64,000 nucleotides of DNA from Megalopta genalis (GCF_051020955.1 NC_135027.1:1922001-1986000), one strand, 5' to 3'. Numbered from the stretch's first letter, positions 10,996 through 22,420 are shown. Notes: a model not told the origin generated them from the sequence alone. Made by a program: numbers and translations.

Positions 10996-11724
10996 AGGAA
11001 ATTCTAAAACTAGAAAAAGTGTCGGTTTTCGGTAGGTAAAGTCTCTTTACTCTGGGGAGGCATCCAGGTGGCAGTAAAAAGTCAGCGAAACCACTCGAAT
11101 CGTAGAAAACATCCGAAAGCAGGATGCATTTTGATGGGAGCGGGCCAAAGGAACGTGCCCCGTCGTCCAAGAAGATTTATTTAAACGAATACGCTGGCTT
11201 TGATCTTCGACGTTCTCGGCGTAACTCAAAGGGGGTGGGAAATTGGGGCGCGGTTCGAGGGGTGACGAAGAGAGAAAGCGTGAGAGAGAGAGAGAGAGAG
11301 GGAGAGGGAGAGGAAGGGAGACGACTGGTTCCGGGATTAAAATGAAATTATTCGGTTCCATGTATTCAAATGGCCGGCCGCATGAAGGAGAATGTTTTTC
11401 TAGCCCCGGAGGACGGGGATGTTATTTAACCCTCGGCCTGCCACGGCCACTTCCTATTAAGGATTTGCATACTTTACACATCGCTTGTTTGCTGCCAGAT
11501 TTACGGCCGGCACTTTGCTACGAACTCCCGCGACTTCGTCCATTATAACGGCGGCGAGTCCGACCCGGCCCGTTTAACGTGTATGAACTGACTTTTAATT
11601 GTCTGTCGATGCTGTTAATCCGTCGAATAAATAAAAAACCGAACCTCTCGTCTCCGTGACTCAACCTCTAGCTTCACAGAAATTTGTACCGAGCGGACGT
11701 CACTTTAATATAGCTATGTTATTA
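10996..11724. other. Unique sequence with a GA tract; no gene seen
   Basis: Non-repetitive DNA right of the satellite. It holds a purine-rich tract (mainly GA) at 11282-11320. Open frames crossing that tract are low complexity. No transposon end or conserved motif was recognised. Confidence 0.6.
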
Positions 11725-11819
11725 ACCAGTTATCCGTTTTTAACGAGTATACTCGTCACAATAAAAAATGTTGCCACTTCCTCCTGACGAGTATACTCGT
11801 CGAGAACAGCTTGACTGGT
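11725..11819. mobile_element. Short palindromic miniature element with GACGAGTATACTCGTC core
   Basis: A roughly 95-bp unit starts ACCAGTTA and ends TGACTGGT. Its arms are inverted repeats about 34 bp long, each finishing in the perfect 16-bp palindrome GACGAGTATACTCGTC (AACGAGTATACTCGTC in the left arm). Related copies lie at 21926-22020 and, in collapsed form, at 40143-40187, so the unit is dispersed. It has no coding capacity. It is probably a non-autonomous DNA transposon, family unknown. It forms the left part of the 131-bp tandem array that follows. Confidence 0.65.
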
Positions 11820-12275
11820 CCAGGAGGATAAATAATACTTTGATATTCTTGATTAAATTATATAATCTATAAAAGTGTTGTACTCGTCACAATAGAAAAT
11901 GTTGCCACTTCCTCCTGACGTGTATACTCGTCGAGAACAGCTTGACTGGTCCAGGAGGATAAATAATACTTTGATATTCTTGATTAAATTATATAATCTA
12001 TAAAAGTGTTGTACTCGTCACAATAGAAAATGTTGCCACTTCCTCCTGACGTGTATACTCGTCGAGAACAGCTTGACTGGTCCAGAAGGATAAATAATAC
12101 TTTGATATTCTTGATTAAATTATATAATCGATAAAAGTGTTGTACTCGTCACAATAGGAAATGTTGCCACTTCCTCCTGACGAGTATACTCGTCTAGAAC
12201 AGCTTAACTGGTTCAGAAGGATAAATAACGCTGTGATACTCTTCATTAAATTATATAATCGATAAAGGTGTTGTA
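11751..12275. repeat. 131-bp tandem repeat, four units
   Basis: The anchor ACTCGTCACAAT recurs at 11751, 11882, 12013 and 12144, exactly 131 bp apart each time. Each unit contains most of the palindromic miniature element plus a downstream AT-rich tail (AGGAGGATAAATAATACTTT onward). The array thus seems to have grown from a transposon copy plus flank. The second and third units carry the GTGTATACTCG variant; the last is the most diverged. Confidence 0.92.
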
Positions 12276-13325
12276 TTTAATCGAACTACGAAGAAGATCA
12301 AACACGTTTCGAAGAGATTGCAACATCTGTCTGATCGAGCAAGATTTTCATTCGGTACTGTAAAAACAATTGCACCTGTCTCGGTTAGGTTCGATTAAGT
12401 TCGATTCGGTTTAATCGTGTTCGATTGGACACGGTCCAGATCGAATTAAATCTAAACTAAATTTTATCAAGGTCCGACCACGGTTCGACGATCAGCTCCT
12501 GTCTGATTACATACAGCCAAAATCTACTTAACCAGCTCGATCCGCCTCATGAAACACTAATATCCAATTACGAGTTCCCGGTGTTCCTATCGATTCCTCG
12601 GGATCCACACTCGACGACGAAAGTTTGTGGAACACTTTAGTTCCCGAACTAATTTCATCGGAGCCACCTTTTCTTCGTCTCTCACAAATATTAGCTTGAA
12701 GTATCCAGAAGCATTGTACACGGAGCGGGCTCGATATCGCCAAGACCTTCGACCCATCTGGAACGATCCCGCCCCGGTGTTATCTCAAGGTGTAACGGTG
12801 TGCTTGATACCGTCGATTAACCGGCGATCAAACAGCCGTCGTAAAAATGATATCTCTTAATTAGCCGCGATCCCCACGCCGCCGAGAGGTTCGTCCGCGG
12901 GGTTAATTGGCACACGGAAGAGCCGGGGCCGGAAGAGAGGCACGCGATCGTGTCGCTCGTTTCTTTGTCCATGGTAATCACGGGGCCATTCACCGTTTTA
13001 TCAAGGAAGGATAGGCGACGGAACAAAAGCTGGCCGGCGTGTTTCATCCAAAGCCGATCCCGAGGGTATGTCCTCCGCTATCTCTCGACTCATCCCTTCG
13101 ACGCCTCCTACGGCCAACCCCGAGGACGCCTCTTGACTAGCGATGGCACCAACATACCTCCAACGTGCATCGTGCGGCGGCTCCACAAACTCTGGTCGCA
13201 TCTAACATTCCACACCTCCTCGGAGCATCTTGGCAACGAGACAGAATACACTATTCTACATGTTTGACCACATACTGTACTTGTTCGATAGGAGAATCGT
13301 CAACCTGACGATCGGGCAATTTTTT
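12276..13325. other. Unique sequence; no gene seen
   Basis: It begins with a short run rich in GTTCGATT (12385-12445). The rest is CpG-rich, non-repetitive DNA. The open frames at 12528-13267 overlap on both strands, are at most about 105 codons and show no recognisable domain. Confidence 0.55.
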
Positions 13326-13329
13326 TTAA

Positions 13330-13611
13330 CCCGGGAAAGATAACCTACGTCGCAGAGGCGCCTGCGAAGACTGTTGATTTTTGTTAATTTTTCATAGAGG
13401 TCTAGTGATTTAAGTTTAAAATTACTTAAAATATAAAAAAATATAATATAAATGCATTTTATTTTTACAATAATGCCAAACCTTTAAAATTACTAGATTA
13501 ACTTAAATAAATATCCATTGTTAGTATAAAATTGACGCCTTAGAAAAGCATGCGCCTCTGAAGCGTATGGTTATCTTTTACGTACGTTGTCATATGGTTA
13601 TCTTTCTAGGG
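13330..13611. mobile_element. Non-autonomous piggyBac-type element, 282 bp, with TTAA target duplication
   Basis: The element is bounded by TTAA on both sides (13326-13329 and 13612-13615). It starts CCCGGGAAAGATAACC and ends GGTTATCTTTCTAGGG, matching piggyBac-family termini, which begin CCC and carry GAAAGATA. A subterminal inverted motif (CAGAGGCGC near the left end and its mirror near 13550) is also present. The interior is AT-rich with no transposase frame, so a full-length relative would have to mobilise it. The right end contains a second copy of the GGTTATCTTT motif near 13569, absent from the left. Clean target duplication suggests a structurally complete insertion. Confidence 0.9.
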
Positions 13612-13658
13612 TTAAAGAAGAGGTACTCAACGTGTTCGCTCTAAACCGTGCGGATCTA

Positions 13659-13752
13659 TTTGCGAGTATTTTAGGAGTATGTATTATATTATATTTTTTG
13701 CAGCTGAAATATCGACCCGATACAGAGTTGCAGCAATTTTACGAATGCCTCT
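13659..13752. repeat. Short dispersed repeat, copy 1
   Basis: The segment starting TTTGCGAGT, with TATTATATTATATTTTTT and then CGATACAGAGTTGCAGCAAT, is similar to 20088-20186 over about 95 bp. It begins close to the right end of the piggyBac-type element. Family unknown and no coding evidence. Confidence 0.45.
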
Positions 13753-13844
13753 TCATAAGGAACAAATGAAAATAATCGGCTTCAGATTGGAGAATTCTGC
13801 CACGGAAATATGATATGGAAGGTACGATGGAATTATTCGAGGAA

Positions 13845-14420
13845 TTATGATTACAAGGTAATTCAATTATATTGTAAATTAATTACACTGCGATTCAATT
13901 ACATTGTGATTCAATTACATAGTAATTCAATTGCATTACAATTCGTAATTCAAATTGCCATTGAATTACGTCACAAAGTAATTCAATTACATTACGATTC
14001 AATTACTTTGCGATTCAATTGCACAGTAATTCAATTGCATTGTAATTCATAATCCAGATCACCGCTGAATTAAATTACAGAGTAATTCAATTGCATTGGA
14101 ATTCGTAATTCAGATCGCCATTGAATTACGCCACAAAGTAATTCAATTACATTGCGATTCAATTATCTTGCGAGTCAATTACATTGCGATTCAATCACAC
14201 AGTAACTCAGTTACATTGGAATTCGTAATTCAAATCGCCGCTGAATTAAATTGCAAAGCAATTCAATTGCATTGCAATTCGTAATTCAAATCGCTATTGA
14301 ATTACGCCACAAAGTAATTCAATTACATTTGAATTTCAATTACACTCGCAATTAAAATAATTAATAATTGAATTAACTGAATGGCTCGAATTACTTAATT
14401 GAATTACAATCCAATACGAA
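13845..14420. repeat. AT-rich minisatellite based on ATTCAATTAC
   Basis: Imperfect repeats of about 11-12 bp (AATTCAATTACATT, GCGATTCAATTAC, AGTAATTCAATTGC). They are organised into longer units: the block GCCATTGAATTACG starts at about 13956, 14116 and 14292 (160 and 176 bp apart). The translated frames are repeat artefacts. Confidence 0.85.
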
Positions 14421-16756
14421 TACAGTGTAATTCAATCGGCGCAACTCTGATTCTAAGCCACTCGTATGCTATTAGTGCTTGCTTTTATTTCAATCACAGT
14501 TTCTGTCAGGTCTGCCGCGTTTTCGGCGGTTGGGTTCCTGCCAAAAGAGGTGAACAAACAGGTGAGCGGTTCTTCGAGGAACATCAGGTGATCATTACGG
14601 TAAATGTCGGTGATCCCTCGACGATTCTCGCATCGTCGAAGTTTTCAGGAGAAATCGCCGGGTCCGCGATATAGGCCGCCGCGGGGGTGGGAAATGGGTC
14701 GCGCGATGCGTTGTCGGTTTTAACCGGCGCCGAATAAATCAAAAGCCCGCGTGCCGCGCCCCCGCCACTGTAAATATACGGCGTTCCGCCCGTCTCGTCC
14801 CTCCCCTCCCCTCACCGCGCGTTCGACGTTTCTGTTTAATATGACATACGCGCTGCCTGAAGATTTGTTTATATTTGGACACGCGTCGGCCGGGCAATGT
14901 TTAATGTGCCCGGTCGTCGCATCGACGTAACCCCAGCCAGCCTGTAACGGCTTCTTCATCGCCCCGCGCGTCGCGTTCGACTTGTTCGCGCGGTCGCGAA
15001 CGACCCGCGAAAATTACATCGTCGCATTCGATTCATCGCCGCGACATATTTTTCCAAGCGCGTGTAATTTCGAAAATTTGCCCGGCCCATAAATTGTCGT
15101 CGCATCGCCCAAGATTTTGATTGCGTCGCTGACCACCAGCCGTGAAATATCTCCTGGTTAACAACGCATTCTTGGAGCAACGGGCGCGCCGGCGTTGAAC
15201 AATTTTTATTTCGCGTGCTCGGATTTATCGAATGAACGTTCGCCCCAGGCTGACGCTAAACGGCACGGCCAAAATCTACCGGCAAATAATTTCCGACCCG
15301 GATCGCGAGCGTCGTTGCCGAAAGAATTATTTCAGCCTGCAAGCTGAATTAATTACTGGAATAATAAACGCTGTGCCGAGCCTTTCACCGAAGATACATT
15401 TCACGCGCTAACGATACATAAATCGGGACGAGAAAGTTCGAGGAAGAGGATTTTCGGCTCGCAGATTTGTTTAGGGGCCCCGATATCGCGTTCACCATCG
15501 AAAATATATTTGTCGAGGGGTACATGTACACTGTCTGGGGACTGTCAGGGCTGGATAGATTACGTTTACATTACCATGAGCAAGCAAGCGTGATGCGAAG
15601 CTTTCAAGAAACGCGATACTTTTCTTGGTACACCGCAGGTGTCCCAGAATTTATGGCCCGCAAACACCGGGGATCATTTTAATATTCAATTTTCGATACT
15701 GTAATTGCTTCTGGTGCTGGCTGATAAGTGTTCCATATTTACGGACGGATCGTCCGATCGTTTTTGACGTACGTGCGCGCGCTAATTGCGGGAATACGAT
15801 TTAGGCGCAAAATACGTTATGGAAATCAGCTTACGCTATAGGGGAGACCGGCCGCGATTAATCCTCTTTCGATCGGGGTCGATCGAAGCACGGCGTGAAA
15901 GACGAAAATGAGAAAGCGGAGAGAGAGGTCGGCTGATATGCGAAATATTGCGAAGAAAATAAACGAAGGAGCCGTGCCGGAATATATTTTCAGCAGTGTG
16001 GTAACGTTGTAATCCATAAACGGGGAACGCAAAGGGAGGTAAAAAGAGGCGCGCGCGCGGCCGCCGACCCGCGTTTTACACCGAATGGAAATCCTCTGTT
16101 CCTTTTATCCCGGACAGTTTTTGCATATCGCGTTCCACAGATTTCCTTTCAGCACACCTTTTCCCACATAATCATCAGTTTCCAGCGGCCGGGGTTGATG
16201 GATAGGCCTCGGTATCTCCTGTAAGAGCCCTCGAAGAATTATGGCTCCCGGAGAACACAATAGGCCGCGATATTCCCTATTCACGTGGCCTTGCGACGGC
16301 TAATTAAACATCAACCGAAATCTCTGTACTGTTTAATGAGATCAGAGTTGGGCGAAATTCTATTCAAAGTTTATCTAGATAACAATTTTTCCGAATAAGA
16401 TTATCATCGAATAAAAAATGCAGAATTATTGGAATGAATAGAGAGAACAATTTGTTGCACAATTGTTGAACAATTGTTAGAATGAAATGTTCGACTGAAA
16501 ATGTTACATTCGGATAAATATTTCTTCGAAATTATTATTCGCATGAATCCTCGAAACGATTCGCATAATGCCTACAGTCCCCCGCGACAAATATTTGTGT
16601 ACTAAATTTACGAAAAAATGTCCGTCCTTAACATGCTGTAATTTCGTTTACAATAATTGTACGATAATCAGTTTAGGCTCGTTTTAAAGCTTGGAATCTG
16701 TACTCTTCAAATTCGTTGCTCATTTTTCTACAGGATTTTCTTTCATGAAATAGCGG
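14421..16756. other. Unique sequence, alternating GC-rich and AT-rich; no gene seen
   Basis: Non-repetitive DNA with TTAATTA/TTTAAT cores between CpG-rich patches around 14690-15400. Open frames are short (at most about 90 codons) and unrecognised. The texture is what one expects of non-coding DNA with possible regulatory content, but no specific site can be named. Confidence 0.5.
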
Positions 16757-17159
16757 ATGGGAAACCGAAGGTACGTTTTACTTAAAAATGTTACAAATTT
16801 AGACGTCGCTAAAAATATCAAGGAAATATTTTCTCGCACCGGAATTTGTCATGAATTTATAAATCGAACCTTCCTCTTTACAATGACTCCCTAAAACATG
16901 ATCTGCGAGTTTCTTTAATCATTTTATCGATCAAAAATGGAGAGCATGTTATGTCGCGTGAAGATCATGTGAATCATTGGAGACTCAGCTACTCAAACTT
17001 GTCGTTCAAAGCTCGGTAAAACGACCAACAAAAATTGCGCATCAAATTTAAATGGCTCGTTGGAAAGGTTAAGCTTCTATCTACAAACCTATATAGACAT
17101 TAGCTAAGAAAAAAATTCTTTTGACCGCTTTAAAGACGTTTCAATTTGAGGTATTTTCT
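16757..17159. repeat. Dispersed 0.4-kb repeat, copy 1
   Basis: It runs from ATGGGAAACCGAAGGTACG to TTCAATTTGAGGTATTTTC. A second copy lies at 29037-29410 in the same orientation. This copy contains about 26 extra bases (CTAAAAATATCAAGGAAATA and following) missing from the other. The small frame seen in the second copy is stopped here, so the repeat is probably non-coding. No terminal inverted repeats or target duplication were found. Confidence 0.85.
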
Positions 17160-17460
17160 CAACCCCTTGCATTTTACAGATTCGAACTAAATTCAGTTCC
17201 CTGAACGTATTAACTAAGAAATTAATTTAAAATCCAGACGAAGATGGTTGATTTAAAGTGTGTCAGTCCAATCACACGATTCGACAGAATCAAGTAACGT
17301 TCGATCGCCGTGGTACAGTATTTTCTCTCGGAAATGCCAAATTTCGGGTTGCTGTGAATTTCACTGTGCTAGTCCTACGCCTATGTAATTCCTGGAAGAC
17401 GACACAAAATGGCTGTTTGGGCGTGAGTCAGGTAAGAAGAACTGCGGAGCTACAAGGTAC
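17160..17460. other. Unique sequence; nothing recognised
   Basis: AT-rich non-repetitive stretch between the dispersed repeat and the E-box tandem. An 81-codon frame at 17258 has no recognisable similarity. Confidence 0.5.
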
Positions 17461-17560
17461 GTGGCATGTAGCCTCCGAATTGTCATCGAATCATGGCACG
17501 TGATCTCCGAATTGTCTTCGAATCGTGTCACGTGGCCTCCGAATTGCCTTCGAATCGTGG
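17461..17560. repeat. 32-bp tandem repeat, three units, two with CACGTG
   Basis: CTCCGAATTG occurs at 17473, 17505 and 17537, exactly 32 bp apart, followed each time by a variant of TCTTCGAATC. The unit boundaries hold CACGTG at 17497-17502 and 17529-17534; the first unit begins with the near-match TACGTGGC. Confidence 0.85.
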
Positions 17561-18480
17561 CAAAGAATTAGAAATAAGAAAATTAAATCATCGTTATTAT
17601 TCTAGCATTACTATGTATTCATATTAATGTATACCGGCATGATGGTCGCTGCTTTTTTTGCCGAGTTTGCATAAAAACGAGACGCCAGGCCCGAAGAATC
17701 GCGACTTAGTATTCTCGGATCTGCCGATTTCAATTCCGACCTCCGAACATTTCTGGGAGAAAATACTGTACTCGTTCACAGGGACGAAACGGTTCGCTGC
17801 AGGTTCTCGGCCGAGTTCCACGAGGAGAAGACACCGGGTCCGGATTTATTGGAGACGGGCAAAGGTCGCGCGGGGAGGATCAATAGACGCGATTCACTGG
17901 AAGATTGTTTTACGTAAGATGGGTTTTATTACGCGTCGAGCGTCGGGACCGTCCAATAAATTCGTCAGCCGTTCCGATTCGGCCTCGTGGTCCTTGTTCG
18001 ATCGGTTTCCGCTTGTCAAGAACGTTGGAGGAATTCGAGTCACGCGGCACTCGCACGAGCGACCCTCGTGTGTCCGAGGACCATCGTACACCCGCGAGAC
18101 TGTGTGTAAACATCATTTGCAATTAGCCGAGTTTCTTCAGATAGGCCGATACCACCGGGACCACGGAGCTGCTTCTTTCGGAACGACTACTTAACTGAAA
18201 ATTATTGCTCGACGTCGGTCGAATTTCAATGATGGGACACGTGGACGGAATCTTCAACTATTCTTACTCGACTTCGCACCGATTTCGACAGCGTTTGTTT
18301 AAACGCTGGGAAAATGTTTCGATTGCTATAGTTGTATAAAGTATTTGCAGAAGAAATTTTTAGAAATTGTCTCACTCTTTTTGAGCTGCTGTAATTTTGC
18401 AAAAAAAGAAATCGCATGGCAATTAATACGGTCTTGTTTTTATAATTAAAAAATGCACGAATAATTTTGATAATATTAAT
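17561..18480. other. Unique sequence; no gene supported
   Basis: A 178-codon frame (17658-18194, +) exists, but its length is within chance expectation, frames on the opposite strand overlap it, and no domain, signal peptide or splice pattern supports it. Confidence 0.45.
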
Positions 18481-18575
18481 ATTAATAATATAATATTATA
18501 ATAATAATATAATATATAATATATAATATATAATATATAATATATAATATATAATAATATAATATTAATATTAAA
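18481..18575. repeat. AT microsatellite, 7-bp (TATATAA)n core
   Basis: The core at about 18505-18555 repeats TATATAA, flanked by irregular AATAT/ATTAAT runs. Confidence 0.85.
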
Positions 18576-20842
18576 TTTAATGATTCAATTTGTAGCATCG
18601 TCGAAAATTACCAAAATTTTTTGCTAAGAAAATTAAACACGACCCGTGAAAGCAGAGGCTTCAAGCTTTAAAATGAGTTCGGTTCCATTGCCATACGATT
18701 TTTGCCCAGGAAATTACAGCAGCTTAAACGTGGACACATTTCGGAGAATCGGAAATACCGTGTATAATAACGAAGCATGAAATGCTGGTAATCAAAATTA
18801 ATATGAATAATACAATTGTTGCGGAGTTAAAACCAGGTTAAAATTATAAAAATGTGATGCATAAACCGTGCGGAAAAGCAGGCTTAATATTCATGCATAT
18901 CTTTCATTGTTGTTCGCGATGTAACAACGTTGGGGAAAAATATAAAATATATTCTTGGTTAAACCAATGTGCATACATGAATATAGATTACCTTATAAAC
19001 AAATAAATAAATGCAACCGTCAGGGCTGGAATAAAATCCGGCACGATGAGGAGTATTTTCTTTGCGAATTGCAGCAAACAGCTATACGGCTAAAATTTCT
19101 TTTCCTCTTCAACGATTTTGGCAAACTGAAAATAATATGGAGATATTATTAATAAGCGCTGGATGTCTAAAAATGTTTATTTTACGTCCATTTTAAGTCT
19201 GAACGTCGCACGCCCTAAAATGGACGTCTTTAAGACGTCTTAGAAACGTTCGGTAACAGACGTCTGAAATATGATCGTTACATTCGACAATTCTAATTTT
19301 CATTATTATTATTCTTTTTACAGATATTTTGCAGAACCCTTAATCAACCGAATTTTAAGGTTAATGGACTTACGCTAATTGTGTTCTGAGCTATTCATTT
19401 ATCTGTCTATTTAAAATGTTACCTACCATAAATGCGTAAAAATAAATTCGCAATTATATCGAATTCGGACAGTCGAACGAAGAAAATGATTTCGAGATCG
19501 GCGTCGGCGGCTTGGAACGGACAGTAAAGTTTCTCGGATGGTAGTTTATAAATCGTGGTTGAACGACGAGCACGTCAGGGACGCGGGACACTGCGAACGA
19601 GGCTTGTGAACACGCCGCGAAGCCAGATGCTAAAGTTTCCCGTTGCTCAGCCGCGGGACGTCTATGCCCCCATTAAATATTTCTTTGTCGGACACGAACG
19701 GAATTTCCTGCGGGAGGGACGGGAATATTTCATGACCGCCCACCCCTCGTTCTCCCGTTGCCAGACGCACAACTGTAACTCCGAAACTCATAATTGTAAT
19801 CTCGAAACTGGCCCGGGCGTGGCCTCTTGTTTCGCGGCTCTCCCGCGTAGGCGTTACTATTCGCTCCATTAATTTTCTTCGAGCACTCCGCCCACGATAC
19901 TTGTCCCACGGGTCCTCTACAGATTGAATACAACCTGGAGTATGACTTCGGATGGAATTTGAAGCCGACAGCTTTCACCAAATCGAGACTTTAGTCGCCT
20001 TGGGCGTGGAGAGCCAGGAGAATTCACATCCTGCCGCTACTTTGAGAATTTTTTCAAGGGAAACTGTTAGGTTCGTCGATCCTAAATTTTGCGAGTCCGT
20101 TCGCACGATCGTGTTGTATATATTATATATTTTTTAACAAAAAATATTGAACCGATACGAAGTTATAGCAATTTTACTAAAACCCCTCGAAAATGCAAGA
20201 AACAGTCGAGGATAATCAAACATCATTTTTGCGAATTTATTCAAGAGAGTCCGATAAAGATATCGACGCGAGACTTTCTGGATATTTTAACACCCGCGTC
20301 GAGAACGCAGAGTATTTTTTGCCAGACGAAATATCATCGAATAACGGTACATCGGTGGTCGAGAGAAGAAACCGTGAAATCACGCAAAATGTGCGGAACA
20401 AAATTCACAGGAACGTCCTCCCGCGAACGGTTATGGCACTATGGATTTCCTGAAAGCCATTACCAGTGGTCAACTTCCAGAAGGACATCGAACAGCTGTC
20501 GGACATCGACGTACGTGGACCGCCTTATTCGGCGGGGAATATTCCGATCCGATAGACAGCAGCCTGATCTCGCTCGCGTGTACACAGATGCCGAACGGAG
20601 GAGAGACAGCCGGAGGAGGACGGCGCGGCGCCATATGGACTTTAACATGAGAGTTTATCGGGAGGGAGTTACACAGTGGAGGATCAGCCGGAGAGCCAGA
20701 ACTTAGGCTACGAGATGCTGCGAGCCAGGATCGAGAGCTCTGACCCCGAGAAGTCTCGGGATCATAGATGTCTCAGATCCGTGCTGAGTGTTGTCGCCGG
20801 GCGAACTTCAACATTAACACTTGGCTAGCCGGCTACTGCATA
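18576..20842. other. Unique sequence; no gene supported
   Basis: AT-rich to about 19480 and CpG-rich after. A small inverted pair ACGTCCATTTTA / TAAAATGGACGT lies at about 19185-19240. From 20193 to 20710 several overlapping + frames occur (longest 205 codons, 20089-20706); none is recognised and none continues through the region without a frame change. Confidence 0.45.
20088..20186. repeat. Short dispersed repeat, copy 2
   Basis: Similar to 13659-13752, sharing TTTGCGAGT, a TATTATATATTTTTT run and CGATACGAAGTTATAGCAAT. Diverged and non-coding. Confidence 0.45.
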
Positions 20843-21847
20843 CAGGGTGTATCATTTCGACGAGATATTGAGAACATTGGAACGTTCTTCGACCTCGTTC
20901 ATGATTATAACCTTGATATAACCTTGATATGTCAAGGTTATGTCAAGGTTATGTCAAGGTTATTGATAATATTCTTCATATTTCTCTAACAAACATATCC
21001 CTTACGTCATTTAACACGATTATTATTTAATCAATTAGCTTTGCGAATCATTCGTTGAACTGTGTCCGGACACGCAATTATTTAAATTAAAATATCATTT
21101 ACGTACTTTGTTAATCTTCACTGTATACCTTGCTCAAAAATTTCATATGTTGACCTTGACATAACCTTGACATGTCCTTGACATTACCTTGACATAACCT
21201 TGACATAATCTTCACATAACCTTGGCATATCAAGGACATATCAAGGATATGTCAAGGTTATGTCAAGGTCAACATATGAAATTTTTAAGCAAGGTGTACA
21301 GCAAAGGTTAACAAAGTACGTAAAGGATATTTTAATTTAAATAATTCCGTGTCCGAACAGTTCAACGAATGATTCACAAAGCTAATTTAATAAATAATAA
21401 TCGTGTTAAAGGATGTAAGGGATATGTTTGTTACAGAAATATGAAGAATATTATCAATAACCTTGACTTAACCTTGACACAACCTTGATATGTCAAGGTT
21501 ACACACAAGGTGTCATGCACACTAGAAAATTAAAACGGCCATCGCGTTTAAATTACTTACTGTTTCGGGTCCGTAAAATTAGTAAATATTCTTCAGACGT
21601 TCTAAAGTAAAGGTGAACCGCGATATTTTTCTTAAAAATATCACTGTTACGTAGTAAAAAAGAATCCGAAAAGTTGTCGCTTCGTGATTTGTTCAATACT
21701 TCGAACGCGGCTCGAGTCATCTCTCATTGGTCAGTGTTTTCCGTTAATGACTCGTAAACAAAGCCGCAGATTGCATTTTCGCAAAGGAAAAAGTTACTTC
21801 AAACTACCCCTCATTTTCGGCTGTTAAAATAATTGCGGAACACCCTG
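20843..21847. mobile_element. 1.0-kb TIR element with a long internal hairpin (CAGGGTGT...CACCCTG)
   Basis: The element starts CAGGGTGT after ...GCATA and ends CACCCTG before TATATT, consistent with a TA target duplication. The interior is a large imperfect palindrome: about 20905-21200 pairs with about 21230-21510. Around the centre and at both arm tips lie tandem copies of AACCTTGACAT or its complement. The right end (from about 21717) matches the right end of the 372-bp palindromic family at 30701. There is no transposase frame, so it is non-autonomous. A left-truncated relative is at 46423-46899. Confidence 0.8.
20905..21510. repeat. Imperfect inverted repeat with TCAAGGTTATG tandem motifs
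   Basis: Left and right arms of nearly 300 bp match in inverted orientation, for example AAAATTTCATATGTTGACC near 21137 against GGTCAACATATGAAATTT near 21266. About 10 TCAAGG/CCTTGA motifs crowd into 21150-21275. TCAAGGTCA occurs once in each orientation. Confidence 0.8.
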
Positions 21848-21925
21848 TATATTATATCTTCTATTGAAGATGATTTCGTAATCTAGAAGAATGTGAAATC
21901 GTCGATGCTGAATAAAAATCGTCGA

Positions 21926-22020
21926 CCAGTTAGTTGTTTTCAACGAGTATGGTCGTCGTAACATGAAATATTGCTATTTCCTTGGGACGAGTACACTCGC
22001 GAAGAACAGCCAACTGATTA
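21926..22020. mobile_element. Palindromic miniature element, diverged copy
   Basis: It runs from ACCAGTTAGTTGTTTTCAAC to AGAACAGCCAACTGATT, with arms containing ACGAGTATGGTCGTCG and GACGAGTACACTCGCG. It matches the 11725-11819 element in length and arm layout but with point changes in the 16-bp palindrome. Confidence 0.6.
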
Positions 22021-22076
22021 AGAAGGACATATTCCTTGATGTTCTTTACAAAATTACGTTTACACACACGTATATA

Positions 22077-22420
22077 CAGAGTGTCCCAAAAATGTCTCAC
22101 ACTCCGGAAATGACGGGTTCCTCAGATCATTTGATGCAGCTTCTTCCTTTACAAAAATTTTCTCTGAGGCACCGTTAAGGAGTTATTAACGAAAAACAGT
22201 GACCAATAAGAATCGAATACGGTTGACGCGAGGCGGCCCAGCCAACCAGCGCACGAAGCCTAGTTCCGCTCATTGGCTCGGTCGCCTCGCGCCAGCCGAG
22301 CTCGCCTCTCATTGGTCACTGTTTTTCGTCAATAACTCGTTAATGGTGCCTCGGAGAAAATTTTTGTAAAGGAAAAAGTTGCTTCAAGTGACCTGAGGAA
22401 CCCGCCACTTTCGGATTGTA
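22077..22420. mobile_element. Palindromic CCAAT-rich element (372-bp family), right end lost
   Basis: It begins CAGAGTGTCCCAAAAATG and carries the family interior: GTTATTAACGAAAAACAGTG, then paired CCAAT/ATTGG motifs, then the mirrored half. It stops at TTTCGGATTGTA, short of the expected TTTTGGGACACCCTG end. Non-coding and non-autonomous. Confidence 0.75.

Noticed and set aside
17658..18194. 178-codon + frame
   Set aside because: Length is within chance for 64 kb in six frames, antisense frames overlap, and no motif is recognised.
20089..20706. 205-codon + frame, Arg/Ser-rich, with other frames suggesting frameshifted coding (FLKAITSGQ, FQKDIEQLSD)
   Set aside because: No family recognised; plausible segments sit in different frames without clear splice sites. 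A translated search would decide; a hit would make it a pseudogene or exon.
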